DNA of 64,000 bases, from the NCBI GenBank assembly GCA_026988315.1, contig JALSLJ010000095.1:24433-88432 (forward strand). Reading direction: 5' to 3'. Below are positions 18,811 through 27,758 of this stretch, in pieces; within the stretch, counting starts at the first letter, position 1; the number at the start of each line of letters is the position of its first letter. Origin of the DNA: Sulfurimonas sp. GTDB taxonomy: Bacteria; Campylobacterota; Campylobacteria; Campylobacterales; Sulfurimonadaceae. The position numbers and the translations under genes were made by a program. The notes below the pieces were generated by a model. It made no database searches. It worked only from the letters and a program-made list of their open reading frames with translations, and was not told the DNA's origin.

Positions 18811-18826
18811 AGAAGGATAAAAACTT

Positions 18827-19807
18827 ATGAGTACAAATTCAATAACTACACAAAAAGTAAACTTCAAAGTATTTCGTTTTAATGCGGATGATGATTACCT
18901 TCCATATTATGAAGACTATAATATGGAAGTGACTTCAGAGGAAGTTGTATTAGATATATTAAATAGAATTAAATGGGATCACGATGGTAGTTTTTCTTAC
19001 CGTCGTAGTTGTCGTCACGGTATTTGTGGCGCTTGTGCTATCAAGGTAAATGGTCGTTCTACTCTAGCTTGTAAAGAGAGCATGACAACTATGATAGAGA
19101 TGTTTGGTACTGATCTTGTATTGGAGCCATTAAGTATCAAAAGATCAGTAAAAGATATGATTATTGATAAAGCTGACTTTTGGGATAAGCATGAAGCAAT
19201 TCATCCTTATCTTATTTCTGATATTGAAGAAGATCCAGAACATGAGCACCTAGTTACACCTGAACAAGCAGAAGAACTACTAGAAGCTGACTTATGTATT
19301 CAATGTGGGGCTTGTCACTATGCTTGTCCAGTTGTAGAGATTAACGAAGATTTCTTTGGTCCTGCAGCATTTGCTAAGGCGTACCGTTTTGAAGCTGATG
19401 TTCGTGATGATGCTCACACAGAGAGACTTCTTTACCTTCATGAAGAGAAGCAAGGTCTTTGGGATTGTGTGAAGTGTTTTGAGTGTGCAGAGGTTTGTCC
19501 TAAAGAGGTAAACCCTATTGATAAAATCACTAAACTTCATCAAATGCTATTTAAAAAGGGTGTTGCTACTTCAAATGTAGCTACTCGTCATGCTGTTGGA
19601 TTTAAGCACTCTATTGTAAAACGGGGTGTTCTCGATGAGGGTCAATTAGTTCTTTATTCTGAAGGTCCTTCAATTATCAAACATATCCCTGTAGCAATAA
19701 AAATGTTTAGAAAAGGCAAAATTGCTATGCCTTGGGCAATACCAAAATCTGATAATCTTGATGAGATTCAAAAACTTGTAGAATCATCATCTACAGCAAA
19801 GTTCTAG
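18827..19807 (+). CDS. sdhB: Succinate dehydrogenase/fumarate reductase iron-sulfur subunit
   Basis: 326 aa, longer than the common 230-260 aa SdhB, as expected for the E-type complex. The N-terminal ferredoxin domain has the [2Fe-2S] ligands in SCRHGICGACA and LACK (about 62-84). The C-terminal alpha-helical domain holds two ferredoxin-type clusters in CIQCGACHYACP (about 157-168) and CVKCFECAEVCP (about 213-224). It carries electrons from the flavin to the quinone-reactive SdhE. The additional C-terminal 80 residues (from about 245) contain no further cysteines. The gene follows sdhA by 16 bases and precedes sdhE by 10, forming one operon. Confidence 0.95.
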   Translation: MSTNSITTQKVNFKVFRFNADDDYLPYYEDYNMEVTSEEVVLDILNRIKWDHDGSFSYRRSCRHGICGACAIKVNGRSTLACKESMTTMIEMFGTDLVLEPLSIKRSVKDMIIDKADFWDKHEAIHPYLISDIEEDPEHEHLVTPEQAEELLEADLCIQCGACHYACPVVEINEDFFGPAAFAKAYRFEADVRDDAHTERLLYLHEEKQGLWDCVKCFECAEVCPKEVNPIDKITKLHQMLFKKGVATSNVATRHAVGFKHSIVKRGVLDEGQLVLYSEGPSIIKHIPVAIKMFRKGKIAMPWAIPKSDNLDEIQKLVESSSTAKF

Positions 19808-19817
19808 GAGCAGACAT

Positions 19818-20699
19818 ATGGAAAAATTAAAATATGCACTTTTTACTGGTTGTACTGCAAAACAAAGTACTCCAGAACAAATGATGTCAACTTTAGCGGT
19901 TGCTGAAAAATTAAATATTGAACTAGTAGAGTTAACAGAAGCTTCTTGTTGTGGTGCTTCTCATCTACAGGATTATGATGACTTTTTATCCTTAGTTTTA
20001 AATGCTAGAAATATTGCATATGCTGAAAAACATGGCTTAACTATGGTTACTATTTGTAACACTTGTCAACTCAACACTGCTATGACAAAACACCGCCTTG
20101 ATAACAATGCAGATTTAAAAAACAAGGTCAATGAAAAACTCAAAGAGGTTGGCTTAGAGTACAAGGGTACTTCTAATATTACTCACTTTTTATATGCAAT
20201 TATAGACGATATTGGTCTTGATAAGATAAAAGAGATGGTTGTTACTCCACTAAGCCAATTTAATATTGCACCATTTTATGGTTGCCATAATATTCGTCCC
20301 TCTGAGCTTCAAAATGGATCTCATAAGACAAAAGAAGACCCTTACAACCCTACTTCACTCGATGATTTAATTATCGCTTGTGGTGGTCAAACTGTTGAGT
20401 ATTTAGAAAAAAATAAATGTTGTGGTTTCCATGTGGAACTTCAAGCTCCAAAAACTGCAGCAATCCTCACAGGTAATGCAATTGCTGGTGCTATGGATGG
20501 TAATGCAGACTGGATGGTAACACCATGTCCACTGTGTCACCTTAAACTAGATACACAAACTCATCACGCATCTGAGGCTATTGGTCGTGAAGTTGAGCTT
20601 CCAGTACTTCACATGCAACAAATGATTGGTCTTGCTCTTGGCTGTTCAGCTGACGAGTTGGGATTAAAACATCATCTTGCAGAAGTAAACTTCGTTTAA
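19818..20699 (+). CDS. sdhE: Heterodisulfide-reductase-B-like subunit (SdhE) of the SdhABE complex
   Basis: 293 aa with two CCG domains: SCCGASHLQDYDD (about 45) with ICNTCQLNTA (about 79), and KCCGFHVELQ (about 203) with TPCPLCHLKLD (about 236). Such pairs ligate unusual [4Fe-4S] clusters in HdrB. In SdhE the protein replaces the membrane cytochrome b subunits, attaching the complex to the membrane and linking it to quinone. No transmembrane helix is seen, consistent with peripheral binding. PFYGCHNIRPSE is also typical of the family. A rho-independent terminator follows at once, closing the operon. Confidence is high from the operon order and the two cysteine sets. Confidence 0.93.
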   Translation: MEKLKYALFTGCTAKQSTPEQMMSTLAVAEKLNIELVELTEASCCGASHLQDYDDFLSLVLNARNIAYAEKHGLTMVTICNTCQLNTAMTKHRLDNNADLKNKVNEKLKEVGLEYKGTSNITHFLYAIIDDIGLDKIKEMVVTPLSQFNIAPFYGCHNIRPSELQNGSHKTKEDPYNPTSLDDLIIACGGQTVEYLEKNKCCGFHVELQAPKTAAILTGNAIAGAMDGNADWMVTPCPLCHLKLDTQTHHASEAIGREVELPVLHMQQMIGLALGCSADELGLKHHLAEVNFV

Positions 20700-20716
20700 T
20701 TAGACTATTCTCTCTT

Positions 20717-20737
20717 ATTCCCGCATTTTGCGGGAAT
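20717..20737 (+). terminator. Rho-independent terminator after sdhABE
   Basis: A perfect 9-bp stem (ATTCCCGCA with TGCGGGAAT) around a TTT loop starts 18 bases after the sdhE stop and is followed by an AT-rich tail (ATATATTTATT). Confidence 0.8.
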
Positions 20738-20792
20738 ATATATTTATTGCTACGCAAACAATTACATCAATCATACAAAAATGGAAATACAA

Positions 20793-21569
20793 ATGTCAGA
20801 TTCAATCGAAATAATATCTTGGAATGTTAATGGAATACGAGCTGTAGGCAACAAAGAAGCTTTAAAATGGATAGATGAACGCCAGCCCAATATTCTTTGT
20901 CTTCAAGAGATAAAAGCTCTTCAAGAGCAGATACCTGAAGATTTATTTGCAAAAGAGTATCAAGATATCATAGTAAACTCTGCAACGAAAAAAGGTTACA
21001 GCGGAACAATGACTTGGAGTGAGATACAAAATGACTATAGCTCCATTTGTGAGCATATTGATACAACAAAAGAGGGAAGAATTATAGAAACTCATTATGA
21101 CGAACTCGTTCTTTTTAATGTATATTTTCCAAATGGTCAAAAAGATGAGAATCGCCTAGCGTATAAAATGAAATTTTATGATGATTTTTTAAACTATTGT
21201 GAAAAACTTAAAAAAGATGGGAAATCAATAATAATATGTGGAGATGTAAATACAGCACACAAAGAGATAGATCTCAAACACCCAAAAGCAAACTCTAAAA
21301 AATCAGGTTTTTTGCCTATTGAGCGTGAATGGATGGATAAACTTGTGGATTATGGATATATTGATACTTTCCGATATGTTCACGGAGATGCTATCGAAAA
21401 ATATAGCTGGTGGTCATACCGTGCAAATGCAAGAACAAATAATGTGGGCTGGAGGATAGACTATTTCTTTGTATCTGAAGAGTTGGCTGAAAACTTAGAA
21501 GATGCTTTTATACTTGATGAAATCACTGGTTCAGACCATTGCCCAGTTGGAATTCGATTAAACATATAA
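20793..21569 (+). CDS. xthA: Exodeoxyribonuclease III / AP endonuclease
   Basis: About 258 aa. I chose the ATG at 20793 because GGAAA lies 7 bases before it; the in-frame ATG at 20781 has no ribosome binding site and would add four residues. The protein cleaves DNA at abasic sites and removes 3' blocks in base-excision repair. Family motifs: ISWNVNGIRA (metal-binding Asn), LCLQEIKA (catalytic Glu), GDVNTAHKEIDL (Asp/Asn pair), RIDYFFVS and the C-terminal GSDHCPVGI with the catalytic Asp-His. It is a single gene between the sdh terminator and the tRNA-Leu region; its final 47 bases overlap a small minus-strand remnant. Confidence 0.95.
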   Translation: MSDSIEIISWNVNGIRAVGNKEALKWIDERQPNILCLQEIKALQEQIPEDLFAKEYQDIIVNSATKKGYSGTMTWSEIQNDYSSICEHIDTTKEGRIIETHYDELVLFNVYFPNGQKDENRLAYKMKFYDDFLNYCEKLKKDGKSIIICGDVNTAHKEIDLKHPKANSKKSGFLPIEREWMDKLVDYGYIDTFRYVHGDAIEKYSWWSYRANARTNNVGWRIDYFFVSEELAENLEDAFILDEITGSDHCPVGIRLNI

Positions 21570-21660
21570 TATGTTTTCTTCTATCTACAATCTCACCAAT
21601 ATCTATCTGTTCAATTAAAGACAGTTTGGTTCGAATATCTGTTATTTCATAACTTAACAT
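21523..21660 (-). pseudogene. 45-codon frame overlapping the xthA 3' end, likely a gene remnant
   Basis: The minus strand carries AAAGGAAAT followed by ATG at a normal distance and a 45-residue frame beginning MLSYEITDIRTKLSLIEQID and ending within the xthA coding region. The first 30 residues read like an ordinary helical protein start, while the last 15 are the antisense of xthA. The simplest view is a gene whose 5' end survived and whose body was lost or overwritten next to xthA. No family is recognised. Confidence 0.3.
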
Positions 21661-21826
21661 ATAATTTCCTTTGTTTTAAGCTATATGTATTATACATCAT
21701 ACAATAGTTATTAAATCATATGATTTTCATTTAACCATTCTTTTTATGTTTATACCTTTAAAAAAATCATTTATGGATATATTTAGGTAACTTTTGGCAT
21801 AATTCCATTTCAAGTTTTAAACATAC

Positions 21827-21913
21827 GCCGCTATGGAGAAATTGGTAAACTCAGCAGATTCAAAATCTGCCGCCTTTACGGGCTTCTCGGTTCAAGTCCG
21901 AGTAGCGGTACCA
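21827..21913 (+). tRNA. tRNA-Leu (anticodon CAA)
   Basis: An 87-base tRNA including an encoded CCA end. The acceptor arms GCCGCTA and TAGCGGT pair over seven positions with one G-U. The anticodon stem GCAGA/TCTGC encloses the loop TTCAAAA, giving anticodon CAA, which reads the UUG leucine codon. A long variable arm (CGCCTTTACGGGC) identifies a class II tRNA such as Leu, and the T arm contains GGTTCAAGTCC. A possible -10 box CATAAT sits at 21798-21803. Remnants of other genes lie on both sides, as is common at integration-prone tRNA genes. Confidence 0.95.
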
Positions 21914-21974
21914 CTAAAATAAAATCAAAAAATTTACAACGAAATAAATCAAATAATCCAGCATAGATTATAAC

Positions 21975-22129
21975 CTATGTCGTAAAAATGAAATAAATTT
22001 TAATATATTCCTTTCTCTCCCCAAATTTCTCATGAGCTAAACTTCTCTATTGCTAAACTCTCTTTGAGTTCTGGAAATAATGAGTTTTCAAGAAAGATTT
22101 GATGCTCTTTTTGGTACAATAGTTCTCAT
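21975..22129 (-). pseudogene. Doubly frameshifted remnant of a small gene beside tRNA-Leu
   Basis: On the minus strand an AAAGG site and ATG open a frame MRTIVPK that stops early. Shifting frame at the run of A's (22105-22115) continues as KEHQIFLENSLFPELKES and LAIEKFSS. A second shift at the TTTAGCTCATGAG stretch continues as AHEKFGERKEYIKIYF before the final stop. The three pieces join into a plausible continuous N-terminal protein segment. A transposase start is one possibility, but I cannot name the family. It is probably a dead gene or insertion remnant. Confidence 0.4.
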
Positions 22130-22339
22130 AAAAAGCCTTTGTTCGTATTTTTTAAAGTTGTTTTTTTGTGATGAATAATTATAACATTTATGGGATATGA
22201 AAGGCTTTTTTTAAAATTTAATTTAGCTTAAATTGCGGGTTGTTTTTTGTAATCTGCAAGTGGCTCCTATCATTTTTTATATTTTTATAAGTCACAAAGA
22301 CTATAATTGTATTAATTCTAAATAAGGTAAATAAGCCTA
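22130..22339. other. AT-rich gap before the FIST kinase
   Basis: Together with 21661-21826 this is the remaining non-coding part of the tRNA-Leu region. It contains T-rich tracts and no frame, hairpin or promoter that I would defend. Confidence 0.4.
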
Positions 22340-24346
22340 GTGAAAACATTAAACACGCTCTATATTGACATTAACAATTTAACAAAATTCGTTACAGACA
22401 ATAAAATAGCAGATAATGAAAATATTTTATTGCAAGTATTTACTGGTGTTTGTGATACTGTGTTTTTACATGATTTACTTGCAAGCATCAAAAAACTTAT
22501 TCCGCATATAAAAATCATTGGCTCAACTACTTCTGGAGAGATAATTGGCGGAGATGTAACTGAAAACGCAACTATACTCTCTTTTAGCATATTTGAAAAC
22601 ACCACAATCGTTACCCATGCTACTAAAAATATAAACAACGAAAGCTATGCAACTGCACAGAATCTAATTTCGCAATTCGATAAGTCCAAAAAACCAAAGG
22701 TTGCTATCACTTTTGCTGATGGACTAAATGTCAATGGTGAAAACTACCTTAACTCTTTCTCAGACTATGATAAAAACCTTGTTGTTGCGGGTGGACTCGC
22801 TGGAGATAATGCGACATTTACGCATACTATAGTTTTTACCGAGGAGGAAATTTCAACACAAGGTGCTGTTATAGCACTTTTTTACAATGATGATTTAATT
22901 GTTAATACAAAAGCTAGTTTTGGCTGGACAAGTATTGGTAAAACATTGACTATTACAAAAGCTATTGACAATATTGTTTATGAGATAGACAATATCAAAG
23001 CTGTTGATATTTATGCGAAATATTTGGGAGATGATATAGCAAAAGAACTTCCAAAAACAGGAATAGAGTTTCCTCTTATCATCAAAAGAGATGGATTAAA
23101 TATAGCCAGGGCAGTTCTTGGAAAAAATAGTGATGATTCTTTAGTATTTGCTGGGAATTTAAATGTTGGTGATAAAGTTACTTTTGGTTATGGAAATATA
23201 GAAACCATTATCGAAGGTGGAGAAACCGTATATAAAGATTTATCTTTATATCCAATAGAATCAATTTTCATATACTCATGTATGGCGAGAAAAGCACTGA
23301 TGGGTCAAAGTATCGCAGCAGAATTTAAAACTTTAAACTCTATAGCTCCCTTGAGTGGATTTTTCACCTATGGCGAGTTTTACTATAATAATAAATCATC
23401 AAAAAACGAGCTACTCAATCAAACAAATACAATGCTAGCTTTAAGTGAGAGCAATGATATTAATCTATCCTATACAAGCAGATTTACAGAGCAACAAAAT
23501 AATATAAGACGAAGTAACCATACATTGAAAGCCTTGTCACATCTTATCTCCCAGGCAACAAATGAACTCGAGGAGGTTAATGCCTCTTTGGCATCAAGGG
23601 TAGCTCAAGAAGTTTCTAAAAACAGAGAAAAAGATAAACAAATCATGCAACAAAGCAGACTTGCTCAAATGGGTGAGATGATAAGCATGATAGCTCATCA
23701 GTGGCGACAACCACTTGCTGCAATTAGCTCATCTAGCACAGCAATCAATCTAAAATCAAAATTAAATAAACTTGACAAAGAAACAACTATAGAATTATCA
23801 GACAACATAATCAATTATTCTAAACATCTTAGTGATACTATAAATGATTTTAGAGATTTTTTTCGTCCAAATAAAGAAAAATTGGAAACCTCTTACGATG
23901 AGCTTATAAAAAGCGTCTTAATGATTATAGAGATGTCCATAACTAACAAAAACATAAAACTTATTCAAGAGCTTGAATCTCATGAATCATTTAACACCTA
24001 TCCAAATGAGCTCAAACAGGTTATTCTCAACCTCATTAAAAATGCAGAAGATGTTTTAGTTGAAAACAATATCAAAAATCCGTATATCAAAATAAAAACA
24101 TATCTGCAAAATAATAGATATATTTTAGAAGTGAGTGATAATGGAGGAGGGATAGAAGATGCTATAATGAAGCAGATATTTGATCCATATTTTAGTACTA
24201 AAACAAAAAAAGATGGGACAGGGCTAGGGCTTTACCTCAGTAAAACTATAATAGAAAAACATTGTGGCGGGAAACTTAGTGTTTGTAATAGCTCGGATGG
24301 TGCTGTATTTAAGATAGAGTTAGTAAAAAATTTTAAAGAAGAATAA
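22340..24346 (+). CDS. FIST-domain sensor histidine kinase
   Basis: 668 aa, cytoplasmic, with no membrane helix. The N-terminal FIST domain (about 15-200) includes IIGSTTSGEIIGGDV and LVVAGGLAGDNATFTHT; FIST_C (about 215-370) includes SIFIYSCMARKALMGQS and PLSGFFTYGEF. FIST domains are thought to bind small ligands such as amino acids. A coiled coil (about 400-445) leads to the phospho-acceptor His453 in IAHQWRQPLAAIS, then an ATPase domain with NLIKNAEDVL, DNGGGIEDAI and GTGLGLYLSKTII. The start is GTG, with an AAGG site rather far upstream (12 bases). It ends 5 bases before its apparent response regulator, and the pair leads into flgA, so it may tune flagella or c-di-GMP. Confidence 0.92.
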   Translation: MKTLNTLYIDINNLTKFVTDNKIADNENILLQVFTGVCDTVFLHDLLASIKKLIPHIKIIGSTTSGEIIGGDVTENATILSFSIFENTTIVTHATKNINNESYATAQNLISQFDKSKKPKVAITFADGLNVNGENYLNSFSDYDKNLVVAGGLAGDNATFTHTIVFTEEEISTQGAVIALFYNDDLIVNTKASFGWTSIGKTLTITKAIDNIVYEIDNIKAVDIYAKYLGDDIAKELPKTGIEFPLIIKRDGLNIARAVLGKNSDDSLVFAGNLNVGDKVTFGYGNIETIIEGGETVYKDLSLYPIESIFIYSCMARKALMGQSIAAEFKTLNSIAPLSGFFTYGEFYYNNKSSKNELLNQTNTMLALSESNDINLSYTSRFTEQQNNIRRSNHTLKALSHLISQATNELEEVNASLASRVAQEVSKNREKDKQIMQQSRLAQMGEMISMIAHQWRQPLAAISSSSTAINLKSKLNKLDKETTIELSDNIINYSKHLSDTINDFRDFFRPNKEKLETSYDELIKSVLMIIEMSITNKNIKLIQELESHESFNTYPNELKQVILNLIKNAEDVLVENNIKNPYIKIKTYLQNNRYILEVSDNGGGIEDAIMKQIFDPYFSTKTKKDGTGLGLYLSKTIIEKHCGGKLSVCNSSDGAVFKIELVKNFKEE

Positions 24347-24351
24347 CAAAA

Positions 24352-26340
24352 ATGATAAGCTTAGAAGAGATAATAAAATATTCAGTAAAATTAAAACTAC
24401 TCTATGTTGAAGATAATAAAGAGGCAAGAGAAGCGACTATCTCTATTTTAGAAGAATTTTTTGATGATATAATTATTGCCGTTGATGGAAAAGATGGAAT
24501 AGCTAAGTTTAATGCAAATACTAAAAAAGAGAAGCCCATAGATATAATAATAACTGATATCAATATGCCAAATATCAACGGTTTAAAAATGATTGAAGAG
24601 ATTAGAAAAATTAATAAAAAAATCCCTATATTGGTTCTTTCTGCTTATAATGAATCTGGTTTTTTTATGGATAGCATAAAACTTGGCATAGAGGGCTACT
24701 TATTAAAACCTATAGATATAGAGCAGTTTTTAGGGGTCTTGAGTAAAGTTTTAGAAAAAATTAAATTGCAAGAGGAATCCTTGAAAAATCTTAATTTACT
24801 TTATCAATACCAAGAGGTTACGGACAAAAGTGCTATTGTCTCAAAAACAGATCCAGATGGAATGATCACATATGTAAATGACGCCTTTTTAAATATTTCA
24901 GAGTTTTCAAAAGATGAGCTAATTGGTCAAAACCATAGTATAGTAAGACATCCAGATAATATTCCATCTGTTTATGTGGAACTTTGGGATACTATCAAAA
25001 ATAAAAAACTTATATGGCAAGGAATAGTACGAAACATATCTAAAAGTGGAAAAACATACTATACAAGAACAACAATTAAGCCTATTTTAGATCGAAATGG
25101 GAATGTTATAGAGTATATTGCGCTTAGGGATAATATCACTGATATTATGAATCCCAAAGAGCAACTTAACGACTTAGTGTCTTCGGCTGATGAAACTGTC
25201 GTAATATATATAAAAATTGAAGAGTTCAATGATATAGAAAAATTTTATGGGCAAGAACTAGCATCAAAAATTGAAGAAAAATTTGCAAAAGATATATTTA
25301 ATTATATGCCAAAAAAATGTAATTTTCAAAAAGTTTTTGTGTTGGGAGATGGTGATTATGTTTTGGCAAAAAATACAAAATATCTCACCACTAGTATTGA
25401 AAATATACAAAATAATTTAAAAATATTTCAAGAACAAATCAATAATACCAGTATAAATATAGGTGAAGTTGACTACGATATTTCTGTAATTATAAGCTTC
25501 TCTTACGGCAAAGATGCCCTTGAAAACTCAAAATATGGGATAAAAAAGCTTCTTGAGAGTAAACAAGATTTTATCATCGCGAACAACCTCGTAAAAGAGG
25601 GTCAGAGCATTGCTGAAAAAAACTTACAAGTACTTAAGATGGTTAAAAAAGCATTAGATGATAACAATATCATTTCCTATTTTCAACCCATTATACACAA
25701 CAAGACTAAAAAAATACAAAAGTATGAATCACTAGTTCGACTTATTGATGGGAAGGAGCAAATCATCACCCCTTACTTCTTTTTAGATACTACTAAGAGA
25801 GGAAAATATTACGCTCAGATAACCCTTTGTGTACTTGAAAACTCTTTTCAAGCACTCGACGAAACGCAGAGTGATATAACTATAAATCTATCAGTACTCG
25901 ATATAGAAAAAAGGTTTACAAGAGAAAAAATATTTTATTTACTAGAACACTATAAAGATAAAGCTACTAGGGTTGTTTTTGAACTTCTAGAAGATGAAAA
26001 TGTCAAAGACTTCAATCTTGTGAAGAAGTTTATATCTAAAGTTAAAAGTATGGGTGTAAAAATAGCCATAGATGACTTTGGTGCAGGGTATTCTAATTTT
26101 GAGAGATTACTTGATTATCAACCAGATATTTTAAAAATTGATGGCAGTTTAGTGAAGAATATAGAAAAAAATAAACTTTCTCTCTCTATTGTTAAAACTA
26201 TAGTAGCATTTGCAAAAGAACAAAATATACAAACTGTTGCGGAGTTTGTAGAGAATGAAAATATATATAATATTTTAAATGAATTGGGAGTTGATTATTC
26301 ACAAGGATACTTTTTTGGAAAACCTGCTCCTCTAAACTAA
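24352..26340 (+). CDS. Response regulator: REC-PAS-degenerate GGDEF-EAL phosphodiesterase
   Basis: 662 aa. The receiver domain (about 12-130) has the acidic pocket YVEDN and phospho-acceptor Asp69 in TDINMPNING. A PAS domain follows (about 150-265; SKTDPDGMITYVNDAF, GQNHSIVRHPDNIP), of the aerotaxis-like type with the HP loop. The GGDEF region is degenerate (VLGDGDYVL), so cyclase activity is unlikely. The EAL domain (about 425-662) keeps YESLVRL, INLSVLDIE, ELLEDENV, IDDFGAGYSNF, ILKIDG and VAEFVENEN, so breakdown of c-di-GMP is likely. Tight spacing to the FIST kinase gene argues that it is the phosphoryl acceptor; flgA follows by 11 bases. Confidence 0.92.
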   Translation: MISLEEIIKYSVKLKLLYVEDNKEAREATISILEEFFDDIIIAVDGKDGIAKFNANTKKEKPIDIIITDINMPNINGLKMIEEIRKINKKIPILVLSAYNESGFFMDSIKLGIEGYLLKPIDIEQFLGVLSKVLEKIKLQEESLKNLNLLYQYQEVTDKSAIVSKTDPDGMITYVNDAFLNISEFSKDELIGQNHSIVRHPDNIPSVYVELWDTIKNKKLIWQGIVRNISKSGKTYYTRTTIKPILDRNGNVIEYIALRDNITDIMNPKEQLNDLVSSADETVVIYIKIEEFNDIEKFYGQELASKIEEKFAKDIFNYMPKKCNFQKVFVLGDGDYVLAKNTKYLTTSIENIQNNLKIFQEQINNTSINIGEVDYDISVIISFSYGKDALENSKYGIKKLLESKQDFIIANNLVKEGQSIAEKNLQVLKMVKKALDDNNIISYFQPIIHNKTKKIQKYESLVRLIDGKEQIITPYFFLDTTKRGKYYAQITLCVLENSFQALDETQSDITINLSVLDIEKRFTREKIFYLLEHYKDKATRVVFELLEDENVKDFNLVKKFISKVKSMGVKIAIDDFGAGYSNFERLLDYQPDILKIDGSLVKNIEKNKLSLSIVKTIVAFAKEQNIQTVAEFVENENIYNILNELGVDYSQGYFFGKPAPLN

Positions 26341-26351
26341 AAATAAGAGAT

Positions 26352-27233
26352 ATGATGACTCAAACTTTACTCAAACTAATCTTTTTACTCGTTGTCCCTT
26401 TGTCTCTTTGTGCTCAAAATACTTTACAAAGTACCTATTATATTGAAGGTAAAGATATAAATATCTCCAATATAATAAAAAATATCAAAAATGATGCAAT
26501 TTTATATAAATTTCAAAACAACAGATATACCAAACGCGTAAAATCAAAAGATGTTATTAAGAGCTTAAACTCCTATGGCTATATCGATTTCACATCTAAA
26601 AGTAGATATATAAAATTCATAAAAAAAAGCCCTATCGACCTCACAAAGATACTCCATTCTATTGAAGAGTTTTATAGCAACTCTTATCCAGATATTATTA
26701 TTGATAGTATTGTAGTGTTACCAAGAGGATATGTCACATCTTTACCAAAAGAGTATCTCGTACATATAAATCCTAAAAACAATTTATCAAATAAGGGAAC
26801 AGTTTATCTCAAAACACAAGATAATAAAAAAATCTTTTTTGATTATAAAATAATTGCAAAAATCAATCTTTTTGTTACAAAACAAAATATACAGAGGGGT
26901 AATGAACTCTCATTTTTAAATGTGCAAAAGAAAAGTGCTCCACTAGATAGATTTCGTGCACTTCCTGTACAAGAGATAAAAAAAGGAACATTTCAAAGCA
27001 AACATAATCTCAAGCAAGGTAAAATCATAACCATAAGAGATATTGAGACAATAAACTATGTAAAACGAAACACCATGGTGAGTGTAAGTTTAAATAATAA
27101 TGCAATAGCGATTGAGTTTAATGCAAAAGCACTGCAAAATGGCAAACTAAACGATATAATTACAATTCAAAAAAACAATGGTGCAAGAATGAAAGCAGTT
27201 GTCGTAGGTAAAAGTAAAGTGGAGATAAAATGA
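26352..27233 (+). CDS. flgA: Flagellar P-ring assembly chaperone FlgA
   Basis: 293 aa with signal peptide LLKLIFLLVVPLSLCAQ. The C-terminal two thirds show the FlgA/SAF pattern: KINLFVTKQNIQRGNELSFLNVQ, then ALPVQEIKKGTFQSKHNLKQGKIITIRDIE and NNNAIAIEFNAKALQNGKLNDIITIQ. FlgA is periplasmic and helps polymerise FlgI into the P ring around the flagellar rod. The N-terminal section (about 25-120) is longer than in enterobacterial FlgA. Two adjacent ATG codons (26352 and 26355) are equally good starts. It overlaps ubiX by four bases and follows a c-di-GMP response regulator, which may place motility and its regulator in one transcript. Confidence 0.88.
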   Translation: MMTQTLLKLIFLLVVPLSLCAQNTLQSTYYIEGKDINISNIIKNIKNDAILYKFQNNRYTKRVKSKDVIKSLNSYGYIDFTSKSRYIKFIKKSPIDLTKILHSIEEFYSNSYPDIIIDSIVVLPRGYVTSLPKEYLVHINPKNNLSNKGTVYLKTQDNKKIFFDYKIIAKINLFVTKQNIQRGNELSFLNVQKKSAPLDRFRALPVQEIKKGTFQSKHNLKQGKIITIRDIETINYVKRNTMVSVSLNNNAIAIEFNAKALQNGKLNDIITIQKNNGARMKAVVVGKSKVEIK

Positions 27234-27757
27234 AGGCTCGTAAAATAGTTATAGCAACAAGTGGTGCTAGTGGAGTTAACCTGGGAGTTAAAACTCTTGA
27301 GTTACTTCCAAAAGAGATAGACAAGCACTTTATAATGACAAAAAATTCAAAAATTGTTTTAAATCAAGAACAAAATATTAGCACTTATGATAACGAAGAT
27401 ATATCAGCAAGTATCGCATCTGGCTCATTTGGAGTGGATGCTATGATAATTGCACCTTGTAGTATGAACACTCTTGCAAAAATTGCCTGTGGTATATCAG
27501 ACAACCTAGTTACAAGATGTGCTAGTGTCATGATAAAGGAGCAAAAAAAGCTTATCCTTGCCCCAAGAGAGATGCCATTTTCCGTAATTGCACTAGAAAA
27601 TATGCAAAAACTAGCATCACTTGGTGTAATTATTGCTCCCCCTGTTATGGCATACTACTCTGAACAACAAACACTTCAGCAGATGGAAAATTTCATTATA
27701 GGTAAGTGGTTTGACCTCCTTGGAATCGAAAATAATTTATATAAAAGATGGGAATAA
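27230..27757 (+). CDS. ubiX: Flavin prenyltransferase UbiX
   Basis: 175 aa, close to the usual 185-200. UbiX attaches a dimethylallyl unit to FMN to make the prenylated cofactor of UbiD decarboxylases, used in ubiquinone or futalosine-menaquinone pathways and in aromatic acid decarboxylation. Motifs: IVIATSGASGVNLG (flavin-binding Ser/Gly loop, about 5-18), MIIAPCSMNTLAKIACGISDNLVTR (about 74-98) and LILAPREMPFS (about 112), with Glu/Met positions typical of the family. The ATGA overlap with flgA and the one-base gap to coaD show it is within a translationally coupled operon. Confidence 0.93.
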   Translation: MKARKIVIATSGASGVNLGVKTLELLPKEIDKHFIMTKNSKIVLNQEQNISTYDNEDISASIASGSFGVDAMIIAPCSMNTLAKIACGISDNLVTRCASVMIKEQKKLILAPREMPFSVIALENMQKLASLGVIIAPPVMAYYSEQQTLQQMENFIIGKWFDLLGIENNLYKRWE

Positions 27758-27758
27758 T

